Part shown: one piece after another, positions 8,449-17,901 of the stretch | Layout: each line of letters opens with the position of its first letter | How positions within the stretch are numbered: position 1 is the first letter of the stretch | NCBI GenBank assembly: GCA_015055815.1 | Contig: SVHM01000001.1 | Span: forward strand, 105,774 to 169,773 | Length of the DNA stretch: 64,000 nt | Direction: 5' to 3' | Source of the DNA: Clostridiales bacterium | GTDB taxonomy: Bacteria > Bacillota > Clostridia > Christensenellales > UBA1242 | The notes under the pieces: model-generated | What the model saw: the letters and a program-made list of their open reading frames with translations, nothing else | What the model was told of the DNA's origin: nothing | The model's database searches: none | Translations under genes and position numbers: made by a program

Positions 8449-9359
8449 TAAACACCTATAAATTTTAGATTTTCATTATAAATTCCATCAACAGTACCAA
8501 CACCATCACTGTTTGACAACACAACAAACCTATCAAACATCTTACTTTCAAGCACTCGTCTAAATAATGGTTTGTTTTTTAAGTCGTATATATTACTTGC
8601 ATGAATAGTAGAAATTACTTTAACTCCACTAGATAGAGCATTTTCTATGTCTTCAATATCTTTTGATAAATTAATTTCATCAGTAAATATCACGTCCGGT
8701 TTCATACTTCTAATACCATTATTAAATGCAAATTTTTTTGTACAATTAGAGTACACGTCAACTTGCGAAAGTTTAATATAATCATGACCATTATAAATAG
8801 AACATATTTCATTACGTTCATCAATTACTAATATATTAAGCAAATTTTCCCTTACTGACATTTGATATATCAAATCTCTTAAATATGTAGTTTTACCCGC
8901 ACCTGGCGGAGATATAATAAGAGTGTTTTTTATAACTCCATTATTTACTATATAAGGATAAATTGAAAGACTACAATTTTTAACAAAATGCGGAAATCTA
9001 AAATTAAGTGAAGATATATTTTTAATTGTTTTTACTTCGCCATTTACTACAACAACATCGCCACAAACACCCACCCTGATGCCCCCATCTATCGTTGCAT
9101 ATCCTTCAATTAATTGGTCGTTGATAGTATAAAGCGAATTATTACTAATTCTAGATAAAATACCTTGAATTTCAGCACGAGAAATTTTTATATTATCAAT
9201 TTTATTTTTAGAAAAACTATTATTATTAAGGTAAAAATTCTCACCTTGAATATTAATAATTGTATCTTCATCAACCCTTAATCGTAGTTCACAAATAGAA
9301 TTATATGGTATGCCATTTATACAATCAGATATCCTTTGCGGAAGAATATTCTCTAACAT
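8448..9359 (-). CDS. spoIIIAA: Stage III sporulation protein AA, secretion-type ATPase
   Basis: This cytosolic AAA-type ATPase powers the SpoIIIA-SpoIIQ apparatus and resembles type II/IV secretion ATPases. Walker A PPGAGKTT is at about 151-158, LVIDERNEI at 177-185 and PDVIFTDEI at 221-229. The N-terminal part contains DGGIRVGVCG, typical of the family. AAAGGAG lies five bases before the ATG. It is the first gene of the eight-gene operon, which in Bacillus is read by sigma-E. I could not identify a convincing sigma-E promoter here. Confidence 0.95.
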   Translation of the reverse strand: MLENILPQRISDCINGIPYNSICELRLRVDEDTIINIQGENFYLNNNSFSKNKIDNIKISRAEIQGILSRISNNSLYTINDQLIEGYATIDGGIRVGVCGDVVVVNGEVKTIKNISSLNFRFPHFVKNCSLSIYPYIVNNGVIKNTLIISPPGAGKTTYLRDLIYQMSVRENLLNILVIDERNEICSIYNGHDYIKLSQVDVYSNCTKKFAFNNGIRSMKPDVIFTDEINLSKDIEDIENALSSGVKVISTIHASNIYDLKNKPLFRRVLESKMFDRFVVLSNSDGVGTVDGIYNENLKFIGV

Positions 9360-9405
9360 AATATCTCCTTTTTTTGTAATATATTTTTTACTTTTTATAA
9401 ATATT

Positions 9406-9448
9406 TAAAAAACAAAAAAGTATATAGACTTAATTATCTATATACTTT
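9406..9448 (-). terminator. Terminator after the endonuclease IV-like gene
   Basis: A 12-bp perfect stem AAAGTATATAGA/TCTATATACTTT with an 8-nt loop is followed by TTTTGTTTTTT on the minus strand. It separates truB-nfo from spoIIIAA. Confidence 0.85.
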
Positions 9449-9482
9449 ATAAAATTACATTATTTAACAATTTACCTAGTTT

Positions 9483-10328
9483 TTAAACACCATTATAAAT
9501 ATTTTTAAGTATTTCAGCATCTCTTCCTTGATATTCTTTCGATTCACAAATAACAACATTATCCATATTATATTCTTTTAAAATCTCAGCAAGTGGCTCA
9601 AAATCAGGGCCATAGATATTATCTTCTAATGTTAAATGTTTAACTTCACCTTTTTGAGAATATTCAATCTTACTAAAATGAATATGAGCAATTTTAGTTC
9701 TATCAATACCTATTACTTCAATACTTCTATCAATTATTTTCTTATAATCATCTTTTGTCTTTAAAGAGCCTTGAGTTAAAGCATTTATATGACCAAAATC
9801 AAAAGTTGGAATAAATTTATCATAAATAGTACAAAAATCTAAAATTTCTTCATATGTACCAATTTGAGCAGACTTTCCCATAGTTTCAAGACAAATATAC
9901 ATATCATCATAACCATTCTCAATGATAAGGTCTTTTAATCTATGAAGTCTTTTCTTACAAAGTTCTAATGCTTCAGTTCTATCCATTTTACCTTGTGATG
10001 CTGGATGAACAACCAGTCTATTCCCACCAACAAGCCTTAACTTTCTCAAACTTTCCAAAACATAATTATAACTCTTTTCAGCCATTTCTTCAGTTGGAGT
10101 TGCAAAGTTTATATAATATGGTGCATGAATAGATATAGATATACCATATTTTTTCATTTCTTCACCAATAGCTACAGCAGTATTATCTGGCAAAGTAAAT
10201 CCTTTTCCAAAAGAATACTCATATGCAGTAAGCCCCTTTTCATATAACCACTTTGGTGCTTCAATTGTTCTTTTATAACCATCATCATAGAAAGTCTTAC
10301 AGTTTCCCGCAGGTCCAAATTTAATCAT
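9483..10328 (-). CDS. nfo: AP endonuclease family 2 (endonuclease IV-like)
   Basis: This is a 281-residue TIM-barrel enzyme. Likely zinc ligands of endonuclease IV are visible in order: SIHAPYYIN, VVHPAS, CLETMG, TFDFGH, HIHFSK and ICESKE. Endonuclease IV cleaves DNA 5' to abasic sites in base-excision repair. The metal-site pattern is intact, though sequence divergence leaves open that it is another xylose-isomerase-fold hydrolase. It is translated right after truB and ends in its own terminator. Confidence 0.8.
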   Translation of the reverse strand: MIKFGPAGNCKTFYDDGYKRTIEAPKWLYEKGLTAYEYSFGKGFTLPDNTAVAIGEEMKKYGISISIHAPYYINFATPTEEMAEKSYNYVLESLRKLRLVGGNRLVVHPASQGKMDRTEALELCKKRLHRLKDLIIENGYDDMYICLETMGKSAQIGTYEEILDFCTIYDKFIPTFDFGHINALTQGSLKTKDDYKKIIDRSIEVIGIDRTKIAHIHFSKIEYSQKGEVKHLTLEDNIYGPDFEPLAEILKEYNMDNVVICESKEYQGRDAEILKNIYNGV

Positions 10329-10329
10329 A

Positions 10330-11178
10330 TTAATCTCCCAAATAAGTATCTAACTTTAAAAAACTATTAGGTTTAACAACCCCTATAATCTTGTCACCAT
10401 TTACAACAAACGATGATTTTTCCACATTTTGATTTAGCTTCTTCCCATCAACTAAATTTTTAGTTTGAATATCGTTAATTTTGATTATATCAAAATTAGA
10501 AAAAACTTGTATAGGTGAAATTAAATAATCTTCTAAACTACTACCCAGTAATTTATCAAGAGCAACAGAATTTGAAAGTGTGAAATATCCATTTTCACTT
10601 CTTTCTAAACTTGTCATTGTACATAGTGAATTTAATTTCTCAGCCAAATCTCTACCAACACTTCTAATATAAGTTCCCGAACTACAAACAATAGTAAATT
10701 TAAATGAAGCGTCATTAATTTTCTCAAGTAACTTAAATTCAAATATTTCGATAGGCTTTGCTTTAAGTTCAAATTCAACACCACTTCGTGCCAAATCATA
10801 AGCCCTTTTCCCATCAACATGATTAGCCGAAAATTTAGGTGGAATTTGCATTGATTTACCAACAAACGATTTAATTGTATTTTCAATTTCTTCAATTGTT
10901 GGAATTTGCGAAGTTCTTTCAACTACTTGACCTTCACTATCGTTTGTATCAGTAAGATAACCAAACTCATATACAACATTATATCTCTTAACTTTATTTA
11001 GCGAGTAATCAAAAAGCCTAGTAGCCTTACCAATAGCAATAGGTAAAATACCACAAGCAAGTGGGTCAAGAGTTCCCATATGTCCAATTTTTTTTATATT
11101 AAATTGTTTTTTTATTTTAGATACCACCGCAGTACTCGTCATGCCAGATGGTTTATATATATTTAAAAATCCAATCAT
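10330..11178 (-). CDS. truB: tRNA pseudouridine(55) synthase TruB
   Basis: TruB converts U55 in the T-loop of tRNAs to pseudouridine. The N-terminus NIYKPSGMTS and the catalytic motif GTLDPLACG (Asp at about 38) are present, followed by the TLPI-type insert and a short PUA-like C-terminus. The product has 282 residues. It has its own promoter after the rbfA terminator. Its position next to rbfA and infB matches Bacillus, but ribF is replaced by an nfo-like gene. Confidence 0.95.
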   Translation of the reverse strand: MIGFLNIYKPSGMTSTAVVSKIKKQFNIKKIGHMGTLDPLACGILPIAIGKATRLFDYSLNKVKRYNVVYEFGYLTDTNDSEGQVVERTSQIPTIEEIENTIKSFVGKSMQIPPKFSANHVDGKRAYDLARSGVEFELKAKPIEIFEFKLLEKINDASFKFTIVCSSGTYIRSVGRDLAEKLNSLCTMTSLERSENGYFTLSNSVALDKLLGSSLEDYLISPIQVFSNFDIIKINDIQTKNLVDGKKLNQNVEKSSFVVNGDKIIGVVKPNSFLKLDTYLGD

Positions 11179-11214
11179 AATAAATTCCCATTAGTATATA
11201 AAAATACTAATTTA

Positions 11215-11244
11215 ATTATAGCAAAAAAAATTATATTCTGCTAA
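11215..11244 (-). promoter_or_regulatory. Promoter of truB-nfo
   Basis: A perfect TATAAT is preceded by TTAGCA with an 18-nt spacer on the minus strand. The transcript leader contains a TTAGTAT/ATACTAA hairpin. Confidence 0.5.
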
Positions 11245-11281
11245 CAAAAAAAGATTGAATATGAATTTCATATTCAATCTT
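11244..11281 (-). terminator. Terminator after rbfA
   Basis: A 13-bp perfect stem AAGATTGAATATG/CATATTCAATCTT with a 5-nt loop is followed by a T-run on the minus strand. It ends the rimP-nusA-infB-rbfA unit. Confidence 0.85.
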
Positions 11282-11284
11282 AAA

Positions 11285-11635
11285 TTAATTATTTCTATCT
11301 TCATTAATTTTATTTATAGCTTCATCAATTTTTTGACCATAAGCATAACTATCATCAAGATAGAAAGTAAGGAAAGGTACTTTTCTCAAGTCAACAGCAC
11401 GTGCAAGTTCACGTCTAATAAATCCAGCAGAATGCTTAATTTGATTAAATACTTCTTCTCTAGTTTCTTCTTCAAAAATTGATAAGTATACTTTACATTG
11501 GTCAAGGTCGTTAGTTGTACTAACTTTAGTTACCGTTATAAAGCCTTTTATAAGTGGATTTTTAATTTCATTAGCAATAATATGACTAATTGCTTTTTGA
11601 ATTTCGCTATTTATTCTAAGAATTCTTTCACTCAT
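11285..11635 (-). CDS. rbfA: Ribosome-binding factor A
   Basis: RbfA is a KH-fold protein that assists 16S rRNA 5'-end maturation in the 30S subunit. The 116-residue product has the N-terminal RINSEIQKAISHIIANEIKNP helix and the LRKVPFLTFYLDDS strand typical of the family. It follows infB with about 10 nt spacing; ylxP, found between them in Bacillus, is absent. Confidence 0.93.
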   Translation of the reverse strand: MSERILRINSEIQKAISHIIANEIKNPLIKGFITVTKVSTTNDLDQCKVYLSIFEEETREEVFNQIKHSAGFIRRELARAVDLRKVPFLTFYLDDSYAYGQKIDEAINKINEDRNN

Positions 11636-11645
11636 AATTTACTCC

Positions 11646-14024
11646 TTATTGAAATGTATAAGCTTCCAAAATGTCACCAATTTCAATATCATTAAAGCCT
11701 TTTAACTTAATACCGCATTCATATCCAAGTTTAACAGACTTAACTTGATCTTTCATGTGTTGTAATGTATCAATTGCAGTATCAACAATCAATTGACCAT
11801 TTCTCATAACTCTAATTTTGCTATCTCTATTGATAACACCATCTTGAACATAACTACCAGCAATATTACCAAGACTTGAAATTTTAAATATTTGTCTAAC
11901 TTCAGCGTGACCAGTAACAACTTCTTCATACTTAGGAGTAAGCATTCCATTTATAATATTAGTAATATCATCAACTGCATCATAAATAACTTTATATAGT
12001 TTAATGTCAATCTTATTCTTTTCTGCTAATTGTTTTGCTTTAGCTTCTGGCTTAACATCAAAACCAATAAGAATTGCCTTACTAGCATTAGCAAGAATTA
12101 CATCGCTTTCATTAATTCCACCAACTGCAGAATGAATAACTTGAACTTTAGCTTCTTCATTATGAATTTTTTCTAAAGTCATTCTCAAAGCTTCAGCAGA
12201 ACCCTTAACGTCAGCTTTTATAATTAATTTCAATACTTTCTGTTCACTGTCAGCAGATTGTTGCAAGAAATCTTCAAGAGTAATACCATTATTTTGCTCA
12301 ATTTTTTGCATTTGAAGTTTAGCAGTTCGTTCTTCAACTATATTTCTAGCCATTTTCTCATCAACTACATAAACCATATCACCAGCATCTGGAACTGCAT
12401 TAAATCCAAGAACTGATACAGGCATACTAGGCCCAGCTTCTTTAACCGCATTACCCTTGTAATCCATCATAGCTCTAATTCTACCAGAAGCTACACCACT
12501 TACAACAAAGTCACCAACTTTAAGTGTTCCATTCTTAATAAGAACAGTAGCAACAATACCCCTACCTTTATCAACCTTACTTTCAATTACAGTACCGCTA
12601 GCATCTTGTTTGCTATCGGCCTTTAATTCTTGCATTTCAGCAACAAGTAAAATTGACTCAAGAAGTTTATCAATATGAAGATTTTGTTTAGCTGAAATTG
12701 GAACGCAAATAGCATCTCCACCCCATTCTTCAGGAAGAACATCATATTCTGTTAATTGTTGCTTAATTCTCTCAATATTGGCTTCAGGCTTATCAATTTT
12801 ATTAATTGCTACAATCATAGGAACTTTTGCATCTTTTATATGATTAATAGCTTCAACTGTTTGTGGCATTACACCATCATCAGCAGCTACTACTAAAACT
12901 GCTACGTCAGTAAGTTTAGCACCCCTTGCTCTGATAGCGGTAAATGCAGCGTGTCCAGGAGTATCAATAAATGTAATTGAATTACCTTTACACTCAACAG
13001 TATAGGCACCAATATGTTGGGTAATACCACCCGCTTCTCCTTCAATAACATGGGTATTTCTAATAGCATCAAGAAGTGAAGTTTTACCATGGTCAACGTG
13101 ACCCATAACAGTTACAACTGGTGGTCTAACTTCAGTATTATTTGATTGATTTTCAAACATTTCTTGTAATTGTTCTTCAAAGTTTTTGCCAACTTTTTTC
13201 TCTAGTGTTACACCAAATTCTGTAGCAACAAGTTCAGCAGTAGCATAATCAATAACAGAATTTATATTAGGCATCATACCTAGCATCATAAATTTTTTAA
13301 TAATATCTACAGCAGGTTTACCAATTTTTTCTGAAAGAATTTTTACAGTTAGATTATCTGTATCAATTACAGCTCTATCAATTACAGTTTTTTCAACAAC
13401 TACTGCAGGTTTATTTGCTTTCTTTACTTTAGTTCTAACTCTGCCCATTCTTTCTTCATCAAGATAGTTGTCATCAACGTCAATATAACCCATTTTCATT
13501 TTGGTTTTCTTACTAAGTTCTTTCTTTTCAGTATCAAAAGTCTTAGTTTTGTTTTTATTTCCAAAATTTCTATCAGGCTTAGTTACAACATCAATAATTT
13601 CTGGTTTTGTAGGCTTAGGCTTGTATCCATTATTATCTCTAGGAACAAAAGGCTTCTTTTCAAAAGTTTTACCATCTTTATTTTGTTGTTGTGGTCTATC
13701 TTTTGAAAAAGCTTTACTATCCTTAGGCTTGTTATCCTTAGATACTTTATTGAATTGTACTTCTTTATTTGTAGTATTTGCAGTCTGAACATTCTCAACT
13801 GGCTTTGGTTTTACTTCAGCAACAACAGGTTTACTTTCTACCACTTTAGCAGTTTTCAACTTCTGTTCATATTCTTTCAATTTCTTGCAAAAAACATCAA
13901 GAGCATTTCTTGATTTTGCAATACCTTGAACAATAGCACTAAGTTCATTACCACTAAGTATAGCACCAACCATTCTTAAATTTTCAACTGAAACTGCATT
14001 CTTATTTTTTTCTTGATTTCCCAA
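11646..14024 (-). CDS. infB: Translation initiation factor IF-2
   Basis: IF-2 is the GTPase that places fMet-tRNA on the 30S subunit and drives subunit joining. The layout is an N-terminal IF2_N helix (about 12-60), a long Lys/Pro/Asn-rich linker, a second IF2_N-like segment near 225-275, then the G domain: G1 GHVDHGKT at about 308-315, G3 DTPGHAAF, G4 NKID. The two C-terminal beta-barrel domains and the fMet-tRNA domain follow. The start codon appears to be TTG with GAGG upstream. Confidence 0.96.
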   Translation of the reverse strand: MGNQEKNKNAVSVENLRMVGAILSGNELSAIVQGIAKSRNALDVFCKKLKEYEQKLKTAKVVESKPVVAEVKPKPVENVQTANTTNKEVQFNKVSKDNKPKDSKAFSKDRPQQQNKDGKTFEKKPFVPRDNNGYKPKPTKPEIIDVVTKPDRNFGNKNKTKTFDTEKKELSKKTKMKMGYIDVDDNYLDEERMGRVRTKVKKANKPAVVVEKTVIDRAVIDTDNLTVKILSEKIGKPAVDIIKKFMMLGMMPNINSVIDYATAELVATEFGVTLEKKVGKNFEEQLQEMFENQSNNTEVRPPVVTVMGHVDHGKTSLLDAIRNTHVIEGEAGGITQHIGAYTVECKGNSITFIDTPGHAAFTAIRARGAKLTDVAVLVVAADDGVMPQTVEAINHIKDAKVPMIVAINKIDKPEANIERIKQQLTEYDVLPEEWGGDAICVPISAKQNLHIDKLLESILLVAEMQELKADSKQDASGTVIESKVDKGRGIVATVLIKNGTLKVGDFVVSGVASGRIRAMMDYKGNAVKEAGPSMPVSVLGFNAVPDAGDMVYVVDEKMARNIVEERTAKLQMQKIEQNNGITLEDFLQQSADSEQKVLKLIIKADVKGSAEALRMTLEKIHNEEAKVQVIHSAVGGINESDVILANASKAILIGFDVKPEAKAKQLAEKNKIDIKLYKVIYDAVDDITNIINGMLTPKYEEVVTGHAEVRQIFKISSLGNIAGSYVQDGVINRDSKIRVMRNGQLIVDTAIDTLQHMKDQVKSVKLGYECGIKLKGFNDIEIGDILEAYTFQ

Positions 14025-14053
14025 TACAACCTCTCAAATTTTCAAAAGTTTAT

Positions 14054-14347
14054 TTAATTACCACTTTTCAATTCATTCCTAATAGCCTTTGATAGATTTT
14101 CATCTATAATGCCAATAACTTTACAATTTTCTCTTTTTACCAAATCGGAAAGCAAAACATCTAATTTAACACATTCTATTTTATTACTCTCACAAAATTT
14201 CTGAACTTTAGACGACACCTTTTCATTTTGACTAGAACAAATCAAAACTATTTTAGGGAGTTTTTTACCTTCAAATAATTTATCCGAGCCAAATATAGCA
14301 GAACCCGATTTTATTGCAAATCCAATATAACTTTCAAGTTTAGTCAT
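14054..14347 (-). CDS. ylxQ: L7Ae-like ribosomal protein YlxQ
   Basis: A small (97 residues) L7Ae/L30e-fold RNA-binding protein, a kink-turn binder in this family. Visible features are YIGFAIKSGSAIFGSDKL near the N-terminus and IVLICSSQNEKVSSKV. It overlaps the 3' end of ylxR and precedes infB, the standard Bacillota arrangement. Confidence 0.85.
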   Translation of the reverse strand: MTKLESYIGFAIKSGSAIFGSDKLFEGKKLPKIVLICSSQNEKVSSKVQKFCESNKIECVKLDVLLSDLVKRENCKVIGIIDENLSKAIRNELKSGN

Positions 14348-14600
14348 TTAAACTCTCCCTTAGTGCATCATATAGAGAATTATCTATATTTTGCTTAAAG
14401 GTTTTATGAAGTAATTTATTTTTTATTACCTTTTCAACACAAGCACTGTTTTTACAAACATAAGAACTTCTACCACAAACTTTGTTCGAGTTGTTTATAA
14501 CATACTCATCATTTACTTTAACAATTCGTAATAAATTATCTTTTGTTTTACTTTCTCTGCAAGCAATACACATCCTTAAGGGAACTTTTTTATCTGTCAT
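14340..14600 (-). CDS. ylxR: YlxR family RNA-binding protein
   Basis: This 86-residue protein begins PLRMCIACRESK and later has GRSSYVCKNSAC, the family's conserved CxxC and GRGAYVC-type motifs. YlxR proteins bind RNA, and RNase P modulation has been reported for the Bacillus homologue. The gene overlaps ylxQ and follows nusA. Confidence 0.9.
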   Translation of the reverse strand: MTDKKVPLRMCIACRESKTKDNLLRIVKVNDEYVINNSNKVCGRSSYVCKNSACVEKVIKNKLLHKTFKQNIDNSLYDALRESLND

Positions 14601-14609
14601 AAAAACTCC

Positions 14610-15731
14610 TTAGTTTATATCTCCAAAAGCATCATCATCAAATAAAGAATCATAATTATTTGCTTCAGTGTTTTCTTCTAAGTTAAGAGATGGAACAGCA
14701 CTTTTTGCTTTAACATCAATTTTCCAACCAGTAAGTCTAGCTGCAAGTCTAACATTTTGACCTGACTTACCAATAGCCAAACTTAGTTTATCATCTGGAA
14801 CAACTGCAAGTGAAGTTTTATCTTCAACATTTGTATGAATGTATAATACAGTAGCTGGACTTAAAGCTGATACAATATACTCATCTGGAATTTCACTATA
14901 TGGAACAATATCAATCTTTTCGCCATTTAATTCATTAACTATTTCATTAACTCTCATTCCTTTGTTACCAACACACGCACCAATGCAATCAAGAGTTTTA
15001 TTACTACTATATACAGACATCTTTGTTCTATATCCAGCTTCTCTAACGATATTTTTAATTACAATTTCACCACTAGCAATTTCTGGAACTTCAAGTTCAA
15101 ATAATTTTCTTACAAAACTTGCACTACTTCTAGAAAGTTGTAGATATGTTGAAGAGAAACCTTCTTTAATTGTTTTTACAACAACTTTAATTCTGTCATT
15201 GATTTTATATTTCTCACCAGGAATTTGGTCTCTAGCAGAAAGCACTCCTTCAACTTGTGTCATACCTAAATCAACATAAACATTGTCACCTTCAATTCTT
15301 CTAACAATACCCGTAACAAGTTCATCTTGTTTTGTATTAACTTCGTCCATTACTTTGCTTCTTTCAGCTTCTCTAAGTCTTTGCATAACAACTTGCTTTG
15401 CTGTTTGAGCGGCTATTCTTCCAAAATTCTTTGGAGTTTCTTCTTGTTGAACTAAGTCACCAATTTTATAACTTTTCTTTATAAGTCTTGCTTCAACTAG
15501 ACTAATTTCCTTGTCGCTATCAAGAACTTCAGCAACAACAGTTTTATATGAATAAATTTTAATAGTATTCTTCTCCGGATTTAACTTAACAAAAGCACTT
15601 TTTGCTTCACCAAAATTTTTCTTATACGCACTAGTCAATGCAGACTCAAGAGCGTCGATAAAATATTGTTGGTCAATTCCCTTTTGTTCTTCTAAATCTT
15701 TTAATGCTTGAAAAAAATCTTTATTAATCAT
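14610..15731 (-). CDS. nusA: Transcription elongation/termination factor NusA
   Basis: NusA binds RNA polymerase and nascent RNA to modulate pausing, termination and antitermination. The N-terminal RNAP-binding domain covers about 1-125, the S1 domain starts at ELVTGIVRRIEGDNVYVDLG (about 137), and the KH domains contain CVGNKGMRVNEIV and AIGKSGQNVRLAARL. The protein ends soon after KH2, without the acidic repeats of enterobacterial NusA, as expected in Bacillota (373 residues). Confidence 0.95.
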   Translation of the reverse strand: MINKDFFQALKDLEEQKGIDQQYFIDALESALTSAYKKNFGEAKSAFVKLNPEKNTIKIYSYKTVVAEVLDSDKEISLVEARLIKKSYKIGDLVQQEETPKNFGRIAAQTAKQVVMQRLREAERSKVMDEVNTKQDELVTGIVRRIEGDNVYVDLGMTQVEGVLSARDQIPGEKYKINDRIKVVVKTIKEGFSSTYLQLSRSSASFVRKLFELEVPEIASGEIVIKNIVREAGYRTKMSVYSSNKTLDCIGACVGNKGMRVNEIVNELNGEKIDIVPYSEIPDEYIVSALSPATVLYIHTNVEDKTSLAVVPDDKLSLAIGKSGQNVRLAARLTGWKIDVKAKSAVPSLNLEENTEANNYDSLFDDDAFGDIN

Positions 15732-15742
15732 TTATATTCCTC

Positions 15743-16204
15743 CTAAAAAACAATGTTAGCACAAATACGTGCAATAATCTTTCTTTCAATATCAATATTT
15801 TCATTGTTGTATTCAACAATTATTTTTGAATTATCAAAGTCAATTAGTTTAGCAGTTAAGTTTTTCATACCTTTAAATGGAGCATAGAATTTAATATCTA
15901 CAAGTTTGTTTAAATGTTTATTAAAATCATAATCAGTTTTGAATTGTCTGTCTAAACCATACGATGAAACATTAAAATTATAAGGTTTACCATCAGTAAC
16001 ATCTAAATCATCAAGTGGCTCATCTAAAGCCCTAGAAACTCTCTCACAATCGTCTATATTAACACCTTGTTCTTTATCAATAGTAAGAGCAAGAACATAA
16101 CCAGACACATCTTTTTTATATTCCAAATCAACAAAGACATATCCCAACTCTTCGACAATTGGTTTAATTATCGGGGTTGCTCTATCAACAATCCTATCAG
16201 CCAT
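15743..16204 (-). CDS. rimP: Ribosome maturation factor RimP
   Basis: RimP assists 30S assembly. The 153-residue product has the N-terminal domain with LGYVFVDLEYKKDVSGYVLALTID (quoted in part) and a C-terminal SH3-like barrel. I start at the ATG at 16204 (MADRIVD), because AAGGAG lies seven bases upstream; the ORF-track start at 16222 would place that ribosome-binding site inside the gene. It heads the rimP-nusA-ylxR-ylxQ-infB-rbfA cluster. Confidence 0.92.
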   Translation of the reverse strand: MADRIVDRATPIIKPIVEELGYVFVDLEYKKDVSGYVLALTIDKEQGVNIDDCERVSRALDEPLDDLDVTDGKPYNFNVSSYGLDRQFKTDYDFNKHLNKLVDIKFYAPFKGMKNLTAKLIDFDNSKIIVEYNNENIDIERKIIARICANIVF

Positions 16205-16234
16205 TATTTTCTCCTTAACCATCTACAAAATTTA

Positions 16235-16260
16235 AGAGTGAACTTTTTCAAGTCCACTCT
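16235..16260 (-). terminator. 11-bp hairpin with GAAA loop before rimP
   Basis: AGAGTGGACTT and AAGTTCACTCT close a GAAA tetraloop on the minus strand. Only a weak TAAATTTTG follows. It lies between the PolC-N/exonuclease gene and rimP. It may attenuate read-through or act as a leader structure for rimP. Confidence 0.5.
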
Positions 16261-16330
16261 ATAATCTAGTATTAACTAATATTATATTATCATACAAAAC
16301 CACGAAAATCAAGACTTTTTTAAATATTTT

Positions 16331-17890
16331 TTACATTTTATCAAGATTTCGACCAAGTTTGATAACAACTTCTGCAGTAGCCATCGCATCATGTACTGCC
16401 CTATGTGCATTTTCAAGCGATACACCAAGTTTTTTACATACCGTCCCAAGTTTAAAATTTTTAAGTCCCGGTACAAATGCTCTAGCAAGATACAATACAT
16501 CAACTTGCTTCATATTAAACTCATACCCACACTTCTTACTATGCACTGAAATAAACTTATAATCAAAATCAATATTATATGCCATTATAACTGTCCCATA
16601 ACAGAATTTAAAAAAGTCAGGAATAACTTGTTTAAATGATGGTGAATTTACAACCATACTAGGAGTAATACCAGTCAAATCAATAATTTCATCAGGAATT
16701 TCGCCAACAGGTTTTATAAGTGTTTCAAACGTCTCAGTAATTTTACCCTTGTGAATTTTAACGGCACCAATTTCAATTATTTCACAACGTGTAGCTTCAA
16801 GACCTGTAGTTTCAATATCAAATACCACAACATCATTATTAAGCAAATATTCACTATCTTCTTGTTTAATATCAAACAAATTATCTTGAGAAATTTCAAC
16901 ATATTGCTCTGGTTTTACAAATACGTATTTTTCATTAGGCTCAGTAATTATATTGATATTTTCTTCTACTTGAACATCTTCTTCAATTTTACAAAAAGCA
17001 ACACCTTTAACTTTGAAGTTAATTCTTCCATTAAATTCTTCTATATCTCCATGCAAAAGCACATCAATATCATCTTTTAAGTTAAATGCTTTCACCATAT
17101 CAGCTTTAAGTGGGAATAACACACAATTCATCCTACCACTCTTACTTGCAAGAGTAAATGAAAAATAAATTCTTTCAATAGCATTACCGTCTTTGTCTTT
17201 TCGTTTGCTTTCAAAACTTCTTTGTTGAAAAAACTTAATAGTTCCGGCAATTTCAACATTTTGCATAGCAGTATCAAGTCCACTCATTTCAAGCGGACAA
17301 CCATTAACTTCTCCAATATACTTTTCAATGTTTGAAACTTTAGCATATTTATATTCTTTTCCATCATCTTGTGAATACAAATTTGATATCATCACTTCAT
17401 CAATTTCTTCAATTGAAACTTCACCATCAATTAGTGAAAAATCAATATAAAAATCTTCAAAAAAGAAATTACTAGCATAATCGCAAATTTCTTTTTTTAC
17501 ATTATCAGACGACAAATAATTATATTGGAATTTATTACAAGTAATAGTAGTATAAATTTCACCACTTTCAATTTTAGTAGACAAACACTCTTTTTTAAAA
17601 TCAGTAGTTACACTCGTATAATTTCTAAAGATAAAATTATATATAACATCGTTAACCAAATCTTCATCAAGATACGCCTTTTTGCATTTAATAATAATTT
17701 TTATATGCTCTTGATTTATATACTCAGACACTAAATCATGTAATTTATTTTTATCTTCATCTGTAATTTCATTCTTATACAAAAATTTAAAAACACATTC
17801 TAAATTTGTCTCATCAAAAATAACACTTACAAGTTTATAATCCTTGTAAGCATTATCAGTTTTATTGTTAATATATTCAAGTAATTTCAT
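16331..17890 (-). CDS. PolC-like N-terminal/OB/DEDDh exonuclease protein without polymerase core
   Basis: This 519-residue protein matches only the first part of Gram-positive PolC. Residues about 1-200 resemble the PolC N-terminal domains, 212-303 form an OB-fold (IAGTIKFFQQ, LLHGDIEEFNGR), and 350-515 are a complete DEDDh proofreading exonuclease with DIETTG (358-363), YNIDFD (438-443) and HRAVHDA (496-502). The PHP, palm, fingers and thumb domains of a ~1,400-residue PolC are absent, and rimP follows after about 110 nt. All catalytic acidic residues are intact, so it is probably a functional stand-alone exonuclease rather than a decayed gene. It occupies the exact chromosomal place of polC. 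Confidence 0.85.
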   Translation of the reverse strand: MKLLEYINNKTDNAYKDYKLVSVIFDETNLECVFKFLYKNEITDEDKNKLHDLVSEYINQEHIKIIIKCKKAYLDEDLVNDVIYNFIFRNYTSVTTDFKKECLSTKIESGEIYTTITCNKFQYNYLSSDNVKKEICDYASNFFFEDFYIDFSLIDGEVSIEEIDEVMISNLYSQDDGKEYKYAKVSNIEKYIGEVNGCPLEMSGLDTAMQNVEIAGTIKFFQQRSFESKRKDKDGNAIERIYFSFTLASKSGRMNCVLFPLKADMVKAFNLKDDIDVLLHGDIEEFNGRINFKVKGVAFCKIEEDVQVEENINIITEPNEKYVFVKPEQYVEISQDNLFDIKQEDSEYLLNNDVVVFDIETTGLEATRCEIIEIGAVKIHKGKITETFETLIKPVGEIPDEIIDLTGITPSMVVNSPSFKQVIPDFFKFCYGTVIMAYNIDFDYKFISVHSKKCGYEFNMKQVDVLYLARAFVPGLKNFKLGTVCKKLGVSLENAHRAVHDAMATAEVVIKLGRNLDKM

Positions 17891-17901
17891 ACATTCCTTC
17901 T

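Noticed and set aside
9360-9410. Sigma-E promoter for spoIIIA
   Set aside because: An AAATATT/AATATATT pair at about the right spacing exists but the region is so AT-rich that it is not distinguishable from chance.
13501-13788. 95-residue plus-strand ORF opposite infB
   Set aside because: Shadow of the Lys-rich IF-2 linker without a ribosome-binding site.
16235-16260. Evidence that the PolC-like gene is cut off by a nearby insertion
   Set aside because: The intergenic space contains only a hairpin and no insertion-sequence ends or residual PolC coding sequence.
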